Below, in pieces: positions 21,660 through 33,901 of a DNA stretch of 64,000 nucleotides; position 1 is the first letter of the stretch; every line of letters starts with the position of its first letter. This DNA comes from Lotus japonicus (Eukaryota > Streptophyta > Magnoliopsida > Fabales > Fabaceae). Below the pieces are notes generated by a model, which did not search any database, was not told where the DNA came from, and saw only the letters and a program-made list of their open reading frames with translations. Where the stretch lies: the NCBI RefSeq assembly GCF_012489685.1, contig NC_080041.1, positions 97,823,205 through 97,887,204 of the forward strand, in the 5' to 3' direction. Made by a program: the position numbers and the translations under genes.

Positions 21660-24440
21660 CAAGGCAAGTCTCCAAGATCATAGGTCGCTTACAGAGGTGG
21701 ACTGGTCAAGAGTGCCTCCTCTATTTGACAAGAGCTTATTGCAAAAAAAAACAAAGAACACCATGTCAAAGTAATGAAGATTACAGTAAAACGACGAAGG
21801 CTATGACAAAATGACCAATCTTGATGATAAAGCAACAAAGCTCTTATAGAAGATTAACATTAAGAATGAAGACGACAACTGCAAGCAAGTGGCACCAAAT
21901 TACTTAGAGTAGAGTCAATTGAAGTACTCAAGGTCAACTCAACAAAGGTTATAGTATGACATTGACTACAAGCATTGTCTTAAGACTTCAGGAATCTTAA
22001 AAGCCACAAGAAATGTCTGAAGATCCATTAATTACTATAAAGAATAATATTGTGCAGTCTGAAACGAATTATCTCATGCATCAACATGAAAGCAACAACT
22101 CGAATTTATCAAGCATCATACGTTGGGCATCAAACACTTACTCTATGCCTAAAAGACTAAGGACACTGGAGAAAAGGAAAATGTCACAAATGAATGTCTA
22201 TGAGACAAAGCCAATTCAACACGTGTTATGATTTGGCATCGTCTATACAGTCATGGTCTGATCAACTGACGCACACTAGACAAATTCAACAAGTGCTATG
22301 ACCTGGCATCGTCTCTACAATGAACGTTTGATCCCTCTTGTCCAAGAGTTCAATGCTCACAGATTGGATCAAACAAAAATTCAACATCTCACAACTACAC
22401 TGATCTAAGATCGTCATCGTCTAATCCCTTCTCCTATGTAAAATGATCTTATCTAAAGGAGAACCAAGCTATGAAGAATGAAGCAAACCAGAGGACAAAT
22501 GGACCGTTCGATGAAGAAACTAAAGAAAAATACTATGCTTGCTCACGTGACCAATTGAGCCTGACAAAAATACAAATCAAAGCACAGAGTTATCACATCA
22601 GCGGAAAGTTATTAAGCCCATACCAGGCATTTTCAGCGCTCTATGGTTCGACGATGTTGAAGGTTTGATTTTGATTTAGGGGTTTATGTTTGATTTGGGG
22701 TGGGATTTATAATTAATGGGATTTTGTGGGGTTTAAATTGTATAAAATTTATTCAGTTTTTTTGAATTATAAAAAATAAAAAATTCCACATATTGTATCA
22801 TTAATCCAGTCATCATTCCACGTCAACTCCGGGATGCCAGTCATCAAGTTAGCCGGAGCTCCGCCCTCCAGCGAGGACTAGACACAAACATGGTGCAATC
22901 GTGAGGACCATAAGCACAATGTTTTCCGGGGAGGGACCAATCTCAAACGGCCTTACAAAGACAGGGACCAATTTGATGATTAACCCAATTTCTTTACATA
23001 ACTAAAAGTCTCTATTCATCTTACACAAATCAGATCATCTACCATCAAGCACGTGTGGTGAGAACGATAATCTTCAACTCTCTAACGTCTAATTCAATCT
23101 TCTCAGTGAGTCACACACCATGCAACGACCATATGTTTAAGACTCAGTATAAATAGAATATATAGAAGAAAGAGTAGGTGACTATCATGACGATTATGAC
23201 AATTGTCTAGAGACATAATGATTGAGGAAGAGTGATCTACAAAGACAACCTGAGTGTAAAGACAATCAAAGTGTGAGAAAAGAAGAGAGTGAAGAAAGAA
23301 AAGAATGAGGGAAATTAGGGAATGAAGTGAGAAAGAAAGAAGAAGAGAATATGAGCTGAAGAGTCAAATTCAAATATGAAGAAAAGAAAATGAGCTATAG
23401 AGTCAAATTCAAATTGATGAGAAAAAGAAGATGAAGAGAAAGAGGAAGGAAAAACATAATACACAAATTGAGGGGGAGCATTCTCAATTGATCATGGAAT
23501 GCATCATCTACATGAGTTCTCACAAGTTGAAGTTGTTTATCAATTCAAGAGCCATGTAGCAAGAGGAAGTGGCTCTATGAAGTTGAGGATCTGATCATGC
23601 TAATCTAATATCCAAAAGACCTCAAGAGAAGGAGCAATAGTGAAGATGAAGAGAAGCAAGACTGAGCTGAATCAATCACAACATCAATTCCTATGCTTAG
23701 TGGAGCAAGATTGAAGAGAAAAGAAAAAGGCTTAAATGGAAAGATACATATTCTAAACCTAGAGTGAAAAGAGAAAGGTGTTCTTCATCATGGACCTTCA
23801 ACGTCTACTAATCAAATGATCTAGTCTTTGGAAGTAAGGACTGAGAGCACTTAGATCTTATTAGCTCTATCCTATACAACTAGAGATGAATTGTTCTTAG
23901 GGTACATTTGTATGCATCTCTTAAGTATGTATGAACAACTCCTAAAATGTAAAAAAAATTAAATCAATGTGCACGAAGAGGTACGTAAATAGAATACTTA
24001 TAGTGCTTGGAGAGGCATGAGAAAAAATACTCATTATGCCTGGAGAGACATGGACAAGAATACTCGTTATGCGTGGAAAGACATGTACAATAATACTCGT
24101 TCATGCTTAGAGATGCATGTACAAGAATACTCGTTTATGCCTGAAGAGGCAAGGGAAAAAGAATACTTGTAAGGAATATAGTCCTTTATACTTGATATTG
24201 GAAATCTTGGTGGTTGCCAAGGATTGGACGTAGCCCCCTTATATTGGGTGAATCAGGATAAATGATGTGTGTTATTACTTTACATTATCGTCTGCGCAAC
24301 ACGTCTCTAGGCGAAACACTCATTTGAAGATATCATTACAACGTCCACAAGAATGTAGTCAGTCGTGATCGAATTCCATAGACACAATCCAACCCCCTTG
24401 TTGTGTCCTTGTGGTTTCCTTCAATGTTTATATGAGCTAC
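21660..24440 (+). mobile_element. Decayed LTR-retrotransposon 3' part between the PMT genes
   Basis: ATTGAGGGGGAGC at about 23468-23480 is a copia-type polypurine tract. The following 950 bases end in a GGTTGCCAAGGATTGGACG-type segment often seen in large copia LTRs. Upstream sequence (21660-23460) is purine-rich and has no intact frame. I found no RT, no partner LTR and no clear ends, so family and borders are uncertain. GGTCCCT-bearing sequence at 22830-22990 resembles the end of another old element. Confidence 0.4.
23975..24172. repeat. Minisatellite of about 40 bp, five diverged copies
   Basis: Variants of GAATACTCGTTATGCCTGGA, each followed by GAGGCATG-like sequence, repeat about five times at roughly 40-bp spacing. 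They lie in the LTR-like segment and show 10-20 percent differences between copies by eye. Confidence 0.75.
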
Positions 24441-25320
24441 TTTGCATCGAGGCTTAGATTCATGTATTTAGGGTTATGCTCCTTATCTAGATTCATGTAT
24501 TTAGGGTTATGCTCCTCTAGATAAGGAGGAAAGACCATTTGTAATATTCAGGTTCATTATGATGGTGAAATAGCTATGTTTAGGACTCTTTGATTGAGAG
24601 CTCTAGATCTAGTCATGGTTCATTCAAGAACAACATGTAATTATAAATCACTCATCAACACAATCATCACATAGAAAGCGGAAACCAAACACACAACCTT
24701 CTAAAAAAAAGTGGTATATCCTTACCAACTGAGTCAACGTATTATTCATAATAATAACACTTCACATTATGAACAACAATTCTTTTTAACATCTGTAATA
24801 TTGAACTGGTTATTATTATTATGATTTTAAAGAGACTGCATTAAAATAAGAAGAAATTGGCGCTGAGAACCAGAGCAAAAAGACCCGGAGGACTAGGAAG
24901 CAAATTCTCTTGGGATGGATTAGGAAGCCAAATCCTGGGCTATCAACATTTGTTTTGGAATGTTCAAAAAAACATGTGTTTTGGAGTTGGTTGGGCTAAT
25001 TATGTTTTGCTTGGACAAATATTATTGGATTTGTGTTAAGTCTCGTAAAGAAAATTCCTATTGACTATTGTCCACCATAGGTAGTACACTATTTAAGTAA
25101 CCTAATGGAGTTTATCTTATAATGCCTTTATGAACTTTTAGCAAAGCATTACAGGATAGATAACCCACCAAAAAATTCTTTTGGGGCCATAATTGCTGGG
25201 GAAAAAAAACTTCACTAAGCACCACCCATAAATTGAGGCTGGAAAAGAATAGAATTCCTGAAAAAATTATGACAAATAAAGAAAAATACACAAATCTTGA
25301 GCCAAAAAAGCAAATCAAAA
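24441..25320. other. Non-coding interval downstream of PMT15
   Basis: It holds a 27-base direct duplication around AGATTCATGTATTTAGGGTT near 24460-24515 and the probable 3' untranslated region of PMT15 next to 25320. Short open frames here have no recognisable product. Confidence 0.5.
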
Positions 25321-28300
25321 TTACAACTTCCTTTGTTGGCTTTGGTCAGGTAGTGGGGCTGTCCAGTACTGTTTCACTGCTACAAGTATTTTCTCTCTTT
25401 GGTGAGGACCCTTTTCATGGTCTGCAATTCTGGTATCCCATTGCATTGTATCAGCAAACCTCTTCACCTTAAGCAACACATCCACATCATCGCGCAAGAT
25501 CACACTGCCTTGTGGCCGCAAAATCCGGTCCATCTCAAGAAGTATGTCCTCTATGTTGCATCTGTCACACAATAATTTGATAAATCGGAATGTTATGTGT
25601 ATAACAGAATCACTATGGAAAGAGTTAATTGACAATTACCTGTTCTGGTAGAGGGTGAAAACTGAATCACCATGTATGAAGTCATAGGTTCTTGGGTAGG
25701 TGGACATGGCTTCACACCTAAGAAGAGTACACAAAAGTGGTTAGTACCAAACTTTAACTACAATATGCTGAAAAAGTGTAATATAAATTTGGTTGAAAAT
25801 TTAAGTCCTCTATAATGCTAGATTGAAAATAAGAGTATTTGGGGAAGTTTTCTGTCCATACTAAAGGACCAAGTTAGGTAGCTTGCAGGCAAACTATGGT
25901 TTCAAAAAGTTGCTGTTCTGGAAATCCGGGTAAAAGGTGCCATAAAGTGAGTGTAACTGTCAACTGTCCAACTAAATTGTGGTGGATAGGAAACTTTATA
26001 ATTGTGCTGAAAACTAGTGAGTAGCATATGGGTTTCAAAATTAATTCTGATCAAAGAAAAGCTGATCAAAACATGATCTCCGTTTGGAAGAATTTAATTG
26101 AGCTTATTTTCTAACTTAAGCGCTTATGCAAGTGTTTGGTATGACCTACCTATAAGCTCTATTGAGCTAATTTTCATAAGCTTACGAATAAGAGTTTATG
26201 CTTATTTATAACATTTTCAACTTATTTCAATAAATTTCTCAAATTAGCTTATGAATTAGCTCTTATGCAATAAGTGCTTAATTAAGCTGTTTTTCCAATC
26301 GCACTTGCATGCTTGGAAATCCTTCTATATTTAATTTTGAAGCCAGGATCAATTTTCTAGCACTAAGCTTCTCTGAGTACCGTTTATGTGCAGAATTGGT
26401 TCTGGCTAGCACTTTAGATAAACTCATTTTAGAGGAGAAAATGATGCTAATCTAATTAAGCAGCCAGAAAGCTATTTCCTAGTCAACTAAATACATTTCT
26501 TTATTTTTAACAAAATCACTTTACTTTAAAAATGGATGAAAGACATACCAGTTCTGATAGGTTCCAATCAATCCACGTTCATATATGACACCAAGTGTGT
26601 TGATCTCAGCCTCAACAGGGACAACATTCATGACCCACACTGGATCATCAATCAATGCAGCTGCAAAGCCTCCCAAGTAAGCATTCATGTCAAGCAGATT
26701 GCGGTATCTCCCGCGCTCAGCGAGCTGATAGTCCAGGCTCTTGTAGTATGCCACTCTCTTCTTCCACAACTGGTTGTGTTCTCTGAACTTATCAGCTGTA
26801 ATTCCATTCAAACTTCCACTGCTAATCCTTGGAGGAATTGATGTTAGCCTCTCAGGCCATTTAGACAATTCTCCACCACTAACATCTCTTACGTCATTCA
26901 CCCCAGGCATTGGTGTCAAGCAGGTATCTATTTTGGTGTACCTGCAACCAAAATTAAAGTTAAAGAAGTGCATAGAACAAGAAAACATAATATTTTGATG
27001 GAGGGGCCCAAAAGAATCCTTTCTTTTGAGCAGATTTAATAGATTCATGAATCCAAATGAATTGAGTAAGAAACAAGGTTGAACATGCAACATATGCTTA
27101 GGTGGCTAGATTCTAGTTACACTGACTAGTCTCTTTATCATCCTAGTGGTTTTGGTATCACTTCTAAACTCTCTTTGGCAGCAAACATAATTAAAAAAAG
27201 TGAAACTGCAAAAGCTAGCTCCAAAAGCAAAATCAGTGCCACAAGGAACAGATACTGACAGTGATTGTAAGTCAATCTTTTCTCAAAATTGCCAAGAGAA
27301 AGTTGGATTATCTAAGAATTACAACGCCACCACAGATATTCTGAAGACAGACAAGGTGATCCAAACATACTAAATTAAACTAGAAAACTAGAAAATGCTG
27401 TATTACCAAGCTGTGTCTGGATCCTGTGTCTCACAAAAGGGTCTATTCTTGAAGACCTTTCTAGTTATTTTGCAATGTATATGATTGGTGGGTTTCTGCC
27501 ATATTGCAAGATCACCCTTCTGTATCAACTTCTTCCAGCACAGACTCTTTGCCACTCTCTCAATTTCATCCTGTTCATCTTTGAGACTCTCTCTGGTCCT
27601 CTCCCAGCCTTTCCAATGGCTCTCCCAGTTTATTGGTGGCCCTGATAGAATCCAATACCCGCCGGGGCGTAACACTCTATCAACTTCAGTCAAGTAAACC
27701 CCCTCTGCAAATCACCATTGCAAAAGCAGAACCAAAAAAAATTCAGTTTGACATTCACACAGACAGGCTACCTACAAAAGCTGACATGATATGTTCAAAT
27801 CAAGTTTGGAAATCTTCCTACAATTGACTCTAAAGCCAAAATTAATTCTTAAGAGAAGCTCCTAGGTGTCAGAATTGATTCTGCAGAAAAATATGTTGAT
27901 CGAAACATGCTAGGAGAACATACAGTACCATACTGGCAAAAGCAGAACAAAAAAAAAAAGTTTAGTTCCACATTCACACAAACAGGCTACCTACAAAAGC
28001 TGACATGATATGTTAAAATCAAGTTTGAAAATCTTTCTAAAATTGATTCGAAAACCAAAATCAAATGTGGGAAGAAGTTTGAGTAACTTCGTGAGTAGTT
28101 TCTAAGTACCAGAACTGATTCTGCGAAAAAATAAGCTGTTCGGAATATAGATTATACCATATTGGCCCCAGGGAATGAGGCAACGTGAGCAGTGAGCCAT
28201 GTCAAAGGCTCTTGAAGGGTATGGAAGCCTAATTGAAGCAAGAACTCCAAGCAATGCAGGAACTCCACGTTCAAGAGCAAATTGAACCTGAGCTTCATGG

Positions 28301-30527
28301 GTATCCCTTGGTGCAAATGACACTGCTAATATATCACGTGACATCAAATAAGCTCCCCAACTTGCTACCTGAGTAGTAAATTGTAACTTGTCAGAGGCCA
28401 AGTACAAAAATGTATCATTCACAAGAATAAGCTTCTGCTAATTAAAAAGCTTCTATAGTATTATAAAAAAAAAAAGCTTCTATAGTGATTGTTTTTGGGT
28501 AAATTTCAAATTTTCAATGGATACATTCAAATGTTACCAAACAATTGTGCCTAAGTTGATACCTAAAACTTATTCATAGAAATTTCGTGTCAAAGTTAAT
28601 ACCCATAAGTTACTCATAGAAATTTCTCTAAAGAATAGTATCACATGAAGAAACAAATGGAAAATGTCTGAATTCTCATAAGAAACAGGATTAAGGGTGG
28701 GTAGTAATAAATTTCTATGTCTGTCTTCTTGTATTGTACTTTCCACTAATTCTTCAACAGAAAGATAACTTCAAATAATTTTATCATTATAATTAGCACT
28801 AAGTGAATTAAAAACACATTTAGTGGTTTAATTGTGCAATGTCTAATCAAATATTTGAGCAAAATTCTTAGTGGTTTCAAGTAAGACAAAAAATGAACAA
28901 ATAGATTTCACCTAACATTACTTTTTCTTTTGTAAAAATGACACTTTGCTTCAGTTTGAAGAATTGAAGATTGATTTCCCAAACTAAGTTCTAACTAAGT
29001 GATCCCCACTTTCCATTTTCTCTCATCAAGAAAGGACAATTGTATAATTTGATTTTACCAATATCCACCAACAACTGTATAATTTGATTAATTTCCAAAC
29101 ATCCAATGTAATCAAATCACAGCAAATTTCTGTCACGCGTTTAGAATATAAGGCAACCAACTTGGTCACAAGGAATATTGACATAGAGGATATGATTGCC
29201 ATATGTTCACAAAAGGTTAGAAACAATTAAACATAAAAAATAAAAAGTCAAACTTGGAAAATAAATATTAATTTATTACTTAAGAAAACCATGCTGAAAA
29301 GGAAATTTGTGGGATTTTCAGTTTTCCATCCATTTAACACAAGGACCAAAATAAGAAAAGGAAACAATTTCAATTTTCACTTCATAGCCCCACTTTATCA
29401 TCCTAATCATATATTCCCATTAAAATCAATTTCGTCCAAGCATCAAAGGAAAGAATATATACTAACAATATTTGTGATTTAGAAATTAGAATCCCAATTA
29501 ACCCACATTCCAAATCAGAAAAAAAAAAAACTCAAAATAAAATACTACCAAAAATAAAAATCCACCAAAAAGTTCAATATTTTTTCAAAAGGAAAGAAAT
29601 CACCCCCACAATTGGTCAGATTCAGAACCAATCACATTCATGTTCAGGGTCAATTTTTTCATGAAGTTGTTAAACTACCCATAGGGGGAGGTGAACCGCC
29701 CGGTTCAACCAACAATCACCGGCGCTTCTATCAGAAAATTGTCAAACACTAACAACAACAAAGAGACTAAAATTGAATAAAGAATTGAGTAACAGTCAAC
29801 ACAACCAGAACCGGTTCAATAAAACCGAACCGAAACCCGGTTCAAGAATACACAAGAGTTTAGAAAGTGTACGTACCCCACAACCAGTATCAATGGCGGT
29901 TCTGATGGACCCATCTTTAAGGTTGATGAGCTTTCCGATGTCATCAATGTACGCGCTTGCGCCACGTGGAAACATGGTCCCACCACCGGGGAATCTGAAC
30001 CGTTCACCTTCGAACCGGACCCAGTTCTGATTCTTCTTCTCCACAGTAAGCTCCTTGTGCGGCACATTCGCGTACCACGCCCAGTCACGACTCTCCGGCC
30101 ACCGCGGCGGCACCCGGTACCCAAACGGCGCCGGAATCCTACACCGGAGCGCATCCTCCGGCGCCGGACAATGCCGCTCCCGGTAAATCAGTCTGTCACG
30201 GGGGAACCTCAGCGACCTCTGCACGTCCTCGCATGGGGTGTGCTCCGATAGCGACACGTCACACGGCGGCGCGTGGGTGACACCCGCCTCCGTGGGCGGC
30301 GGGTCGGGGTTGTAGTGGCGGGCGGAGAAATCGAGGGTGTCGGAGGAAGTGGTGGTGGAGGTGGAATTGAGGTGGGGGCAGTTGACGGCGGAGAAGTGGC
30401 TGCCGACGGCGGCGGTGGCGGTGTTTGTTGGGTGTTGCCAGAGGCCGATGAGGTAGAAGAGGGTGCAGAGAATGATGGTGAAGGTGATGTAGTAGAGCCT
30501 AGTGAGAGGCTTGTTGGGTTTTGCCAT
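25321..30527 (-). CDS. PMT15: Probable methyltransferase, PMT15/PMT16 type (PF03141)
   Basis: Six exons join in frame: 30527-29877, 28368-28158, 27704-27407, 26941-26549, 25717-25640 and 25561-25321 (623 aa). Introns are all GT/AG, with phases 0, 1, 2, 2, 2. The N-terminus is a type II anchor (hydrophobic residues about 11-30, [20 protein letters not shown]) followed by a Thr/Ser-rich stem. The catalytic domain begins near [13 protein letters not shown] and contains [12 protein letters not shown], the SAM-binding [14 protein letters not shown] (about 212-225), HCSRCLIPW and a late [11 protein letters not shown] segment. PMT proteins are Golgi membrane proteins; the substrate of PMT15 is unknown to me, with pectin or another wall polymer inferred. 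PMT15 and PMT16 are close, so the exact orthologue is uncertain. No inactivating change is seen. Confidence 0.9.
26084..26303. mobile_element. MITE in PMT15 intron 4
   Basis: The left end CGTTTGGAAGAATTTAATTG and the right end, read inward as CGATTGGAAAAACAGCTTAA, are imperfect inverted repeats. The interior repeats AGCTTAT and ATAAGC motifs. The target duplication is not evident. The splice sites are unaffected. Confidence 0.55.
27720..28156. repeat. Direct duplication of about 216 bp in PMT15 intron 2
   Basis: The sequence from 27720 is repeated from 27936 with about 10 percent differences; GGCTACCTACAAAAGCTGAC is shared exactly. The right-hand copy ends at the true exon 2 donor. The left-hand copy carries a look-alike CAGTATG/GTACTG on the minus strand at 27928. 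Confidence 0.8.
28460..28470 (+). mobile_element. Micro-insertion: 11 bp ending in A6 with 16-bp direct repeats
   Basis: ATTATAAAAAA lies between perfect copies of AAAAAGCTTCTATAGT at 28444-28459 and 28471-28486, in PMT15 intron 1. It could also be a slippage or break-repair product, since the insert is so short. Confidence 0.45.
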
Positions 30528-30690
30528 TGATGATTATTCTTTCTTGATCAGAAGAAGAAGAAGAAGAAAGAAACTGATATGAATGAAAACGTTATGGTTT
30601 CTTGTTCATGATGATTTTATGGAGAAGAAGACACGCTTATATTAATAGTATTGAGTGAGTGAGAGAGAGAGAGAGAGAGAGAATTGGGGT
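30528..30690 (-). promoter_or_regulatory. Proximal promoter and leader of PMT15
   Basis: On the minus strand ATTAATATAAGC (30635-30646) is a reasonable TATA element, giving a leader of about 75-80 bases. A (CT)n tract (complement of the GA run at 30659-30683) lies just upstream, and a TTC-rich tract lies in the leader. Such pyrimidine patches are common in plant core promoters. Confidence 0.4.
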
Positions 30691-31193
30691 GTGTTTTGAA
30701 GTGAGGTGGTGGTGGTGTGTGAATTGTGATGGAGAGAGTTATGTACATGCAGTTACACACTGATTTTGGTGTTGGTAATGGTAATTGTTGATTGTGAATT
30801 GTGATGGCAAAGCACATTGACTTTATTCTTTCTTCACTCAATGCGTTTTGGTTTTATTCTCTCTAGAGAAAGAAAGAAACAAGACTAAAAAAGTTTAACA
30901 TCTATGTGTTTTTGCATATTTTTCATTAAATATATCAAATCAAATTAATTATTTAGTTACTAAATGTCTAGCACAGCTAAGCTCGTAGATAGCTTAATTA
31001 TTTAATTTCTATTTATACCATCAAATCAATTTAGGCCATATTTGATTTTCAATCAAAAAGTATGAAAAATAAAAATAATTCATCCCAAAAGATTTTTTTT
31101 CATAAAAACATATACTCAGCTTTTAAATTAATATACTTTTTAAATTTCAAACAAATGTTAATAAGTATCTTTAGAGGATTTGCATTCTAAAAA
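30691..31193. other. Upstream intergenic interval of PMT15
   Basis: The sequence is A/T-rich and non-coding. No promoter element beyond the proximal one is distinct enough to call. Confidence 0.5.
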
Positions 31194-31371
31194 GAGATTA
31201 ATTTCAATGCACTATGTAAAAAAATTTGCACAATCACTCAATCACAACCTTCCATTTCCTATTTTAAATATTATTAAATTCAAAATTAATTATGAGCTAG
31301 CAAATTGAAGGGATTTGATTGAGTGATTGTGTAAAACTTATTTACACGATCAGTGCATAGAAATTAATCTC
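31194..31371. mobile_element. Mutator-type MITE, 178 bp, with 9-bp target duplication
   Basis: The left terminus GAGATTAATTTCAATGCACT is mirrored at the right over about 60 bp, including ACAATCACTCAATCA in both arms. The flanks TTCTAAAAA at 31185-31193 and 31372-31380 are a perfect 9-bp duplication, the Mutator signature. It lies about 660 bp upstream of the PMT15 start codon. Confidence 0.9.
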
Positions 31372-31700
31372 TTCTAAAAACCATTTTCTATTTTTATTTT
31401 CTTAATAAGTGTCAAGACATTTATTTGCAAGATTTTTATTTTTATTCTCTTAACTAATACTAGAAACGCGTCCTATTATAATTATTACTACTATCTATGG
31501 TTAAAAAAACTAATTATTATTATCTATGTAGTGAATAGAAACAAATAATTTTAAAAAGAGTGAGTATTAATTAGAAAGAGAAAAGGGGGTTGTTTTAGAA
31601 AAAGAAAGAAATATTATCAGAGAAGAGCATGATAAATCAAGATATTAGCCATTGTTTGTATTTTAATTATACCCTCATATACAAATTTTATAAGAATTCT

Positions 31701-31729
31701 AATTTTCCGATGTACCAAATTTTTTTTTT
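31701..31729 (+). mobile_element. Micro-insertion: 29-bp SINE 3' tail with 11-bp target duplication
   Basis: The insert contains TTTTCCGATGTACCAAA, the same 3' end as the full-length SINE at 7908-8019. It is flanked by ATAAGAATTCT at 31690-31700 and 31730-31740. It is a severely 5'-truncated copy of that SINE family and anchors the interpretation of the other micro-insertions. Confidence 0.8.
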
Positions 31730-31776
31730 ATAAGAATTCTTATTAAAAACTCTTAATCTTAAGAACAAATTTGTTT

Positions 31777-31787
31777 CCTTTAAAAAA
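31777..31787 (+). mobile_element. Micro-insertion: 11 bp ending in A6 with 16-bp target duplication
   Basis: CCTTTAAAAAA lies between perfect copies of AAGAACAAATTTGTTT at 31761-31776 and 31788-31803. Confidence 0.55.
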
Positions 31788-31879
31788 AAGAACAAATTTG
31801 TTTTCGAAAATATCTTAATAACATTACTTTATTTAATAATTATTTCTAAACTGAAAGAATGTATTATATTCATTCTATT

Positions 31880-31893
31880 CCTTCACCAAAAAG
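31880..31893 (+). mobile_element. Micro-insertion: 14 bp with 11-bp target duplication
   Basis: CCTTCACCAAAAAG lies between copies of TTCATTCTATT at 31869-31879 and 31894-31904. Confidence 0.5.
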
Positions 31894-32085
31894 TTCATTC
31901 TATTAAACTGACAAAACTAGTTGTGGTGAAAGCGAAGGATAACTGATTGAGTACATGCGTGCTTGCTACCTATAGATTGAGTAGGCATGGAGCGTTAAAG
32001 TTTATAGAGGAGAAAGTGAAAATAAATGTTTCAAAAAATGTATTTTTTTTCTTCTTCATATGAAGTTTTAGAATAATCCTCTCTC

Positions 32086-32105
32086 CCCTCCATGTTACCA
32101 AAAAA
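32086..32105 (+). mobile_element. Micro-insertion: 20-bp SINE-like tail with 16-bp target duplication
   Basis: CCCTCCATGTTACCAAAAAA is flanked by perfect AGAATAATCCTCTCTC at 32070-32085 and 32106-32121. The tail resembles the SINE end CCGATGTACCAAAAAAA. Confidence 0.7.
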
Positions 32106-32241
32106 AGAATAATCCTCTCTCATAGTCTCATTATCAACAAAGGAATCATCCTTATTCCTCACTCAATCGTTGATGTACCATTGACAAAAGAGACGGAAAT
32201 GCTTAGGAATAAAGATTTTACTTTGGTGGCTGAGTTGAGTT

Positions 32242-32256
32242 TTTTTTTTCGAAAGG
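32242..32256 (-). mobile_element. Micro-insertion: 15 bp with 10-bp target duplication
   Basis: On the minus strand CCTTTCGAAAAAAAA is flanked by GAGTTGAGTT at 32232-32241 and 32257-32266. The tail is like that at 16582-16596. Confidence 0.55.
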
Positions 32257-32269
32257 GAGTTGAGTTGGT

Positions 32270-32906
32270 AATAATGGATATATGGTTTCCGCTCATAGAT
32301 GTTATATTGATAAATGATGTCAGTTTTTTTTATTGGCAAATGTTAGTGGTTAATAATGTTAGTAAATTAGTTTAATTTCAGAATTTAAATTATATACCTT
32401 TCATCTTTCATTTCACTCAATTCTTATGCCCTAATTTTTACTATTTAAGTTAACCCTCGGGTGATTTATAATTTTAGAGACATACATGGGCCCATCGTGA
32501 TAACCAAAACTTAACCAGCCAAACTTTTAATTAATTAATACAAAAAAAGATTGACTTATTGAGTGTTTGGTGCATTTGGAATTTGGCAATAATGGTGTTT
32601 GAAAATATATTAATAGTAAAATAAGCAATTTAAGTATTGTATATTTATTTATCACAAAACATGGATAATGATGTGCCAATACGTTCTGAAGCACTACTAA
32701 AGCTTTTTCAATTCTTTTCAATTTTTTGTATAGGTTGTATCCCTTTTTAATTACAAACTACTAGCATCTCGTGTTGCATAAATAAAGTTGGTACTTTAAA
32801 GTTGATAGTATTAAGTCTCCTTGAATAAGAATCGATAAAAATTTAATATTAATAATGTTTGGTCATACACTATCATATTGTTTAAATTAATACAATCATA
32901 TTTAAT
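32270..32906. other. Non-coding A/T-rich interval
   Basis: No repeat termini, RNA gene or conserved coding is visible. Confidence 0.5.
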
Positions 32907-33475
32907 CGAGGGTGGTACTGGTAGAGAGTGTGGTGATGATGGTGGTGATAGTGGTAGCGGGGTGAAGGGTGGTAGTTGTAGCAATAGTAGTGGTGGCGGT
33001 AGTGGCACTGGTGGACGGTGGTGGTAGTTGCGATGATAGTGGAGATGATTATGAGGGGGTGGTGGAGTCAGTTGTGGTAGTAGTATCGTAAGACAGTGGT
33101 GACGGCGAAGGGTGGTGGCGGTAGTGGTGGGGCAGTGTTGTAGGGCGTTGGCGGAGCGAATGGTGGTGGCTGTAATGGTAGTGAAGGCGATAGTGTTGTA
33201 GAGTGGTGGTGGTAACATTGTTGTAGGGTAGTGATGGCGGCGAAATGTGGTGGAAGTGACGATAGTGATAGTGTTGTATGACATTTGTGGTGGAAATGGT
33301 AGTGACGGTGGCGAATGGTGGTGGTTGTAGCAGTATTGGTGATGCGGACGACAATGGTAGTGGTGGGTGGTGACGGTATAGTGGTGGTGGTAGTTGAAAC
33401 GGTGGTGGTAGAGTTGGTTGTGGTGGTGGTGGTAGCGGTGGCAATGGTGGATGGTAGTGGTAGTGGAATGAATAA
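32907..33475. repeat. Low-complexity GGT/GTA-rich tract, about 570 bp
   Basis: Imperfect GGTGGTAGTGGT-type triplets fill the interval. Several longer modules recur, such as one around GGCGAATGGTGGTGG and one around GATAGTGTTGTA. All minus-strand frames are open as His, Thr, Pro or Tyr runs only because of the triplet composition. I do not regard these frames as genes. Confidence 0.85.
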
Positions 33476-33901
33476 TTTCAAGTAGCTGATACGTCACAAT
33501 CTTGTCAGGCCTTATCCATCACTATACGGTGGATTAAATAATTCAACATTTGAATGTATAAGAGAAGATTGATAGATAAACCTATACAATACAATGTTAG
33601 CACGAAATAATAAATAAACTCATAATGTATTTTATGTGCTTATATTATCATGTCTAATATGACGTACTAAATGAGCTCTAAATATTTATATCACGGATTA
33701 TTTTTGTGCTTACAAGTACCCTCCATGGGAAACAATCCTATTCGAGTCGGGAACATCCATATCATAGTGAAACCAACTCTCCCAACATAGTTTTTCCATC
33801 CTCAAGACTCAAAATCGATACTTTGCTTAAGGGGGAATCAAGTATGTACCACTCGAATCAATCATTCGTTGGTTATTTCAATACTGCTTGACTATTTTTA
33901 A

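Noticed and set aside
32811..33497. Long overlapping minus-strand open frames rich in His, Thr and Pro
   Set aside because: They arise from a GGT/GTA triplet-like low-complexity tract that is open in all frames and have no domain or gene signals.
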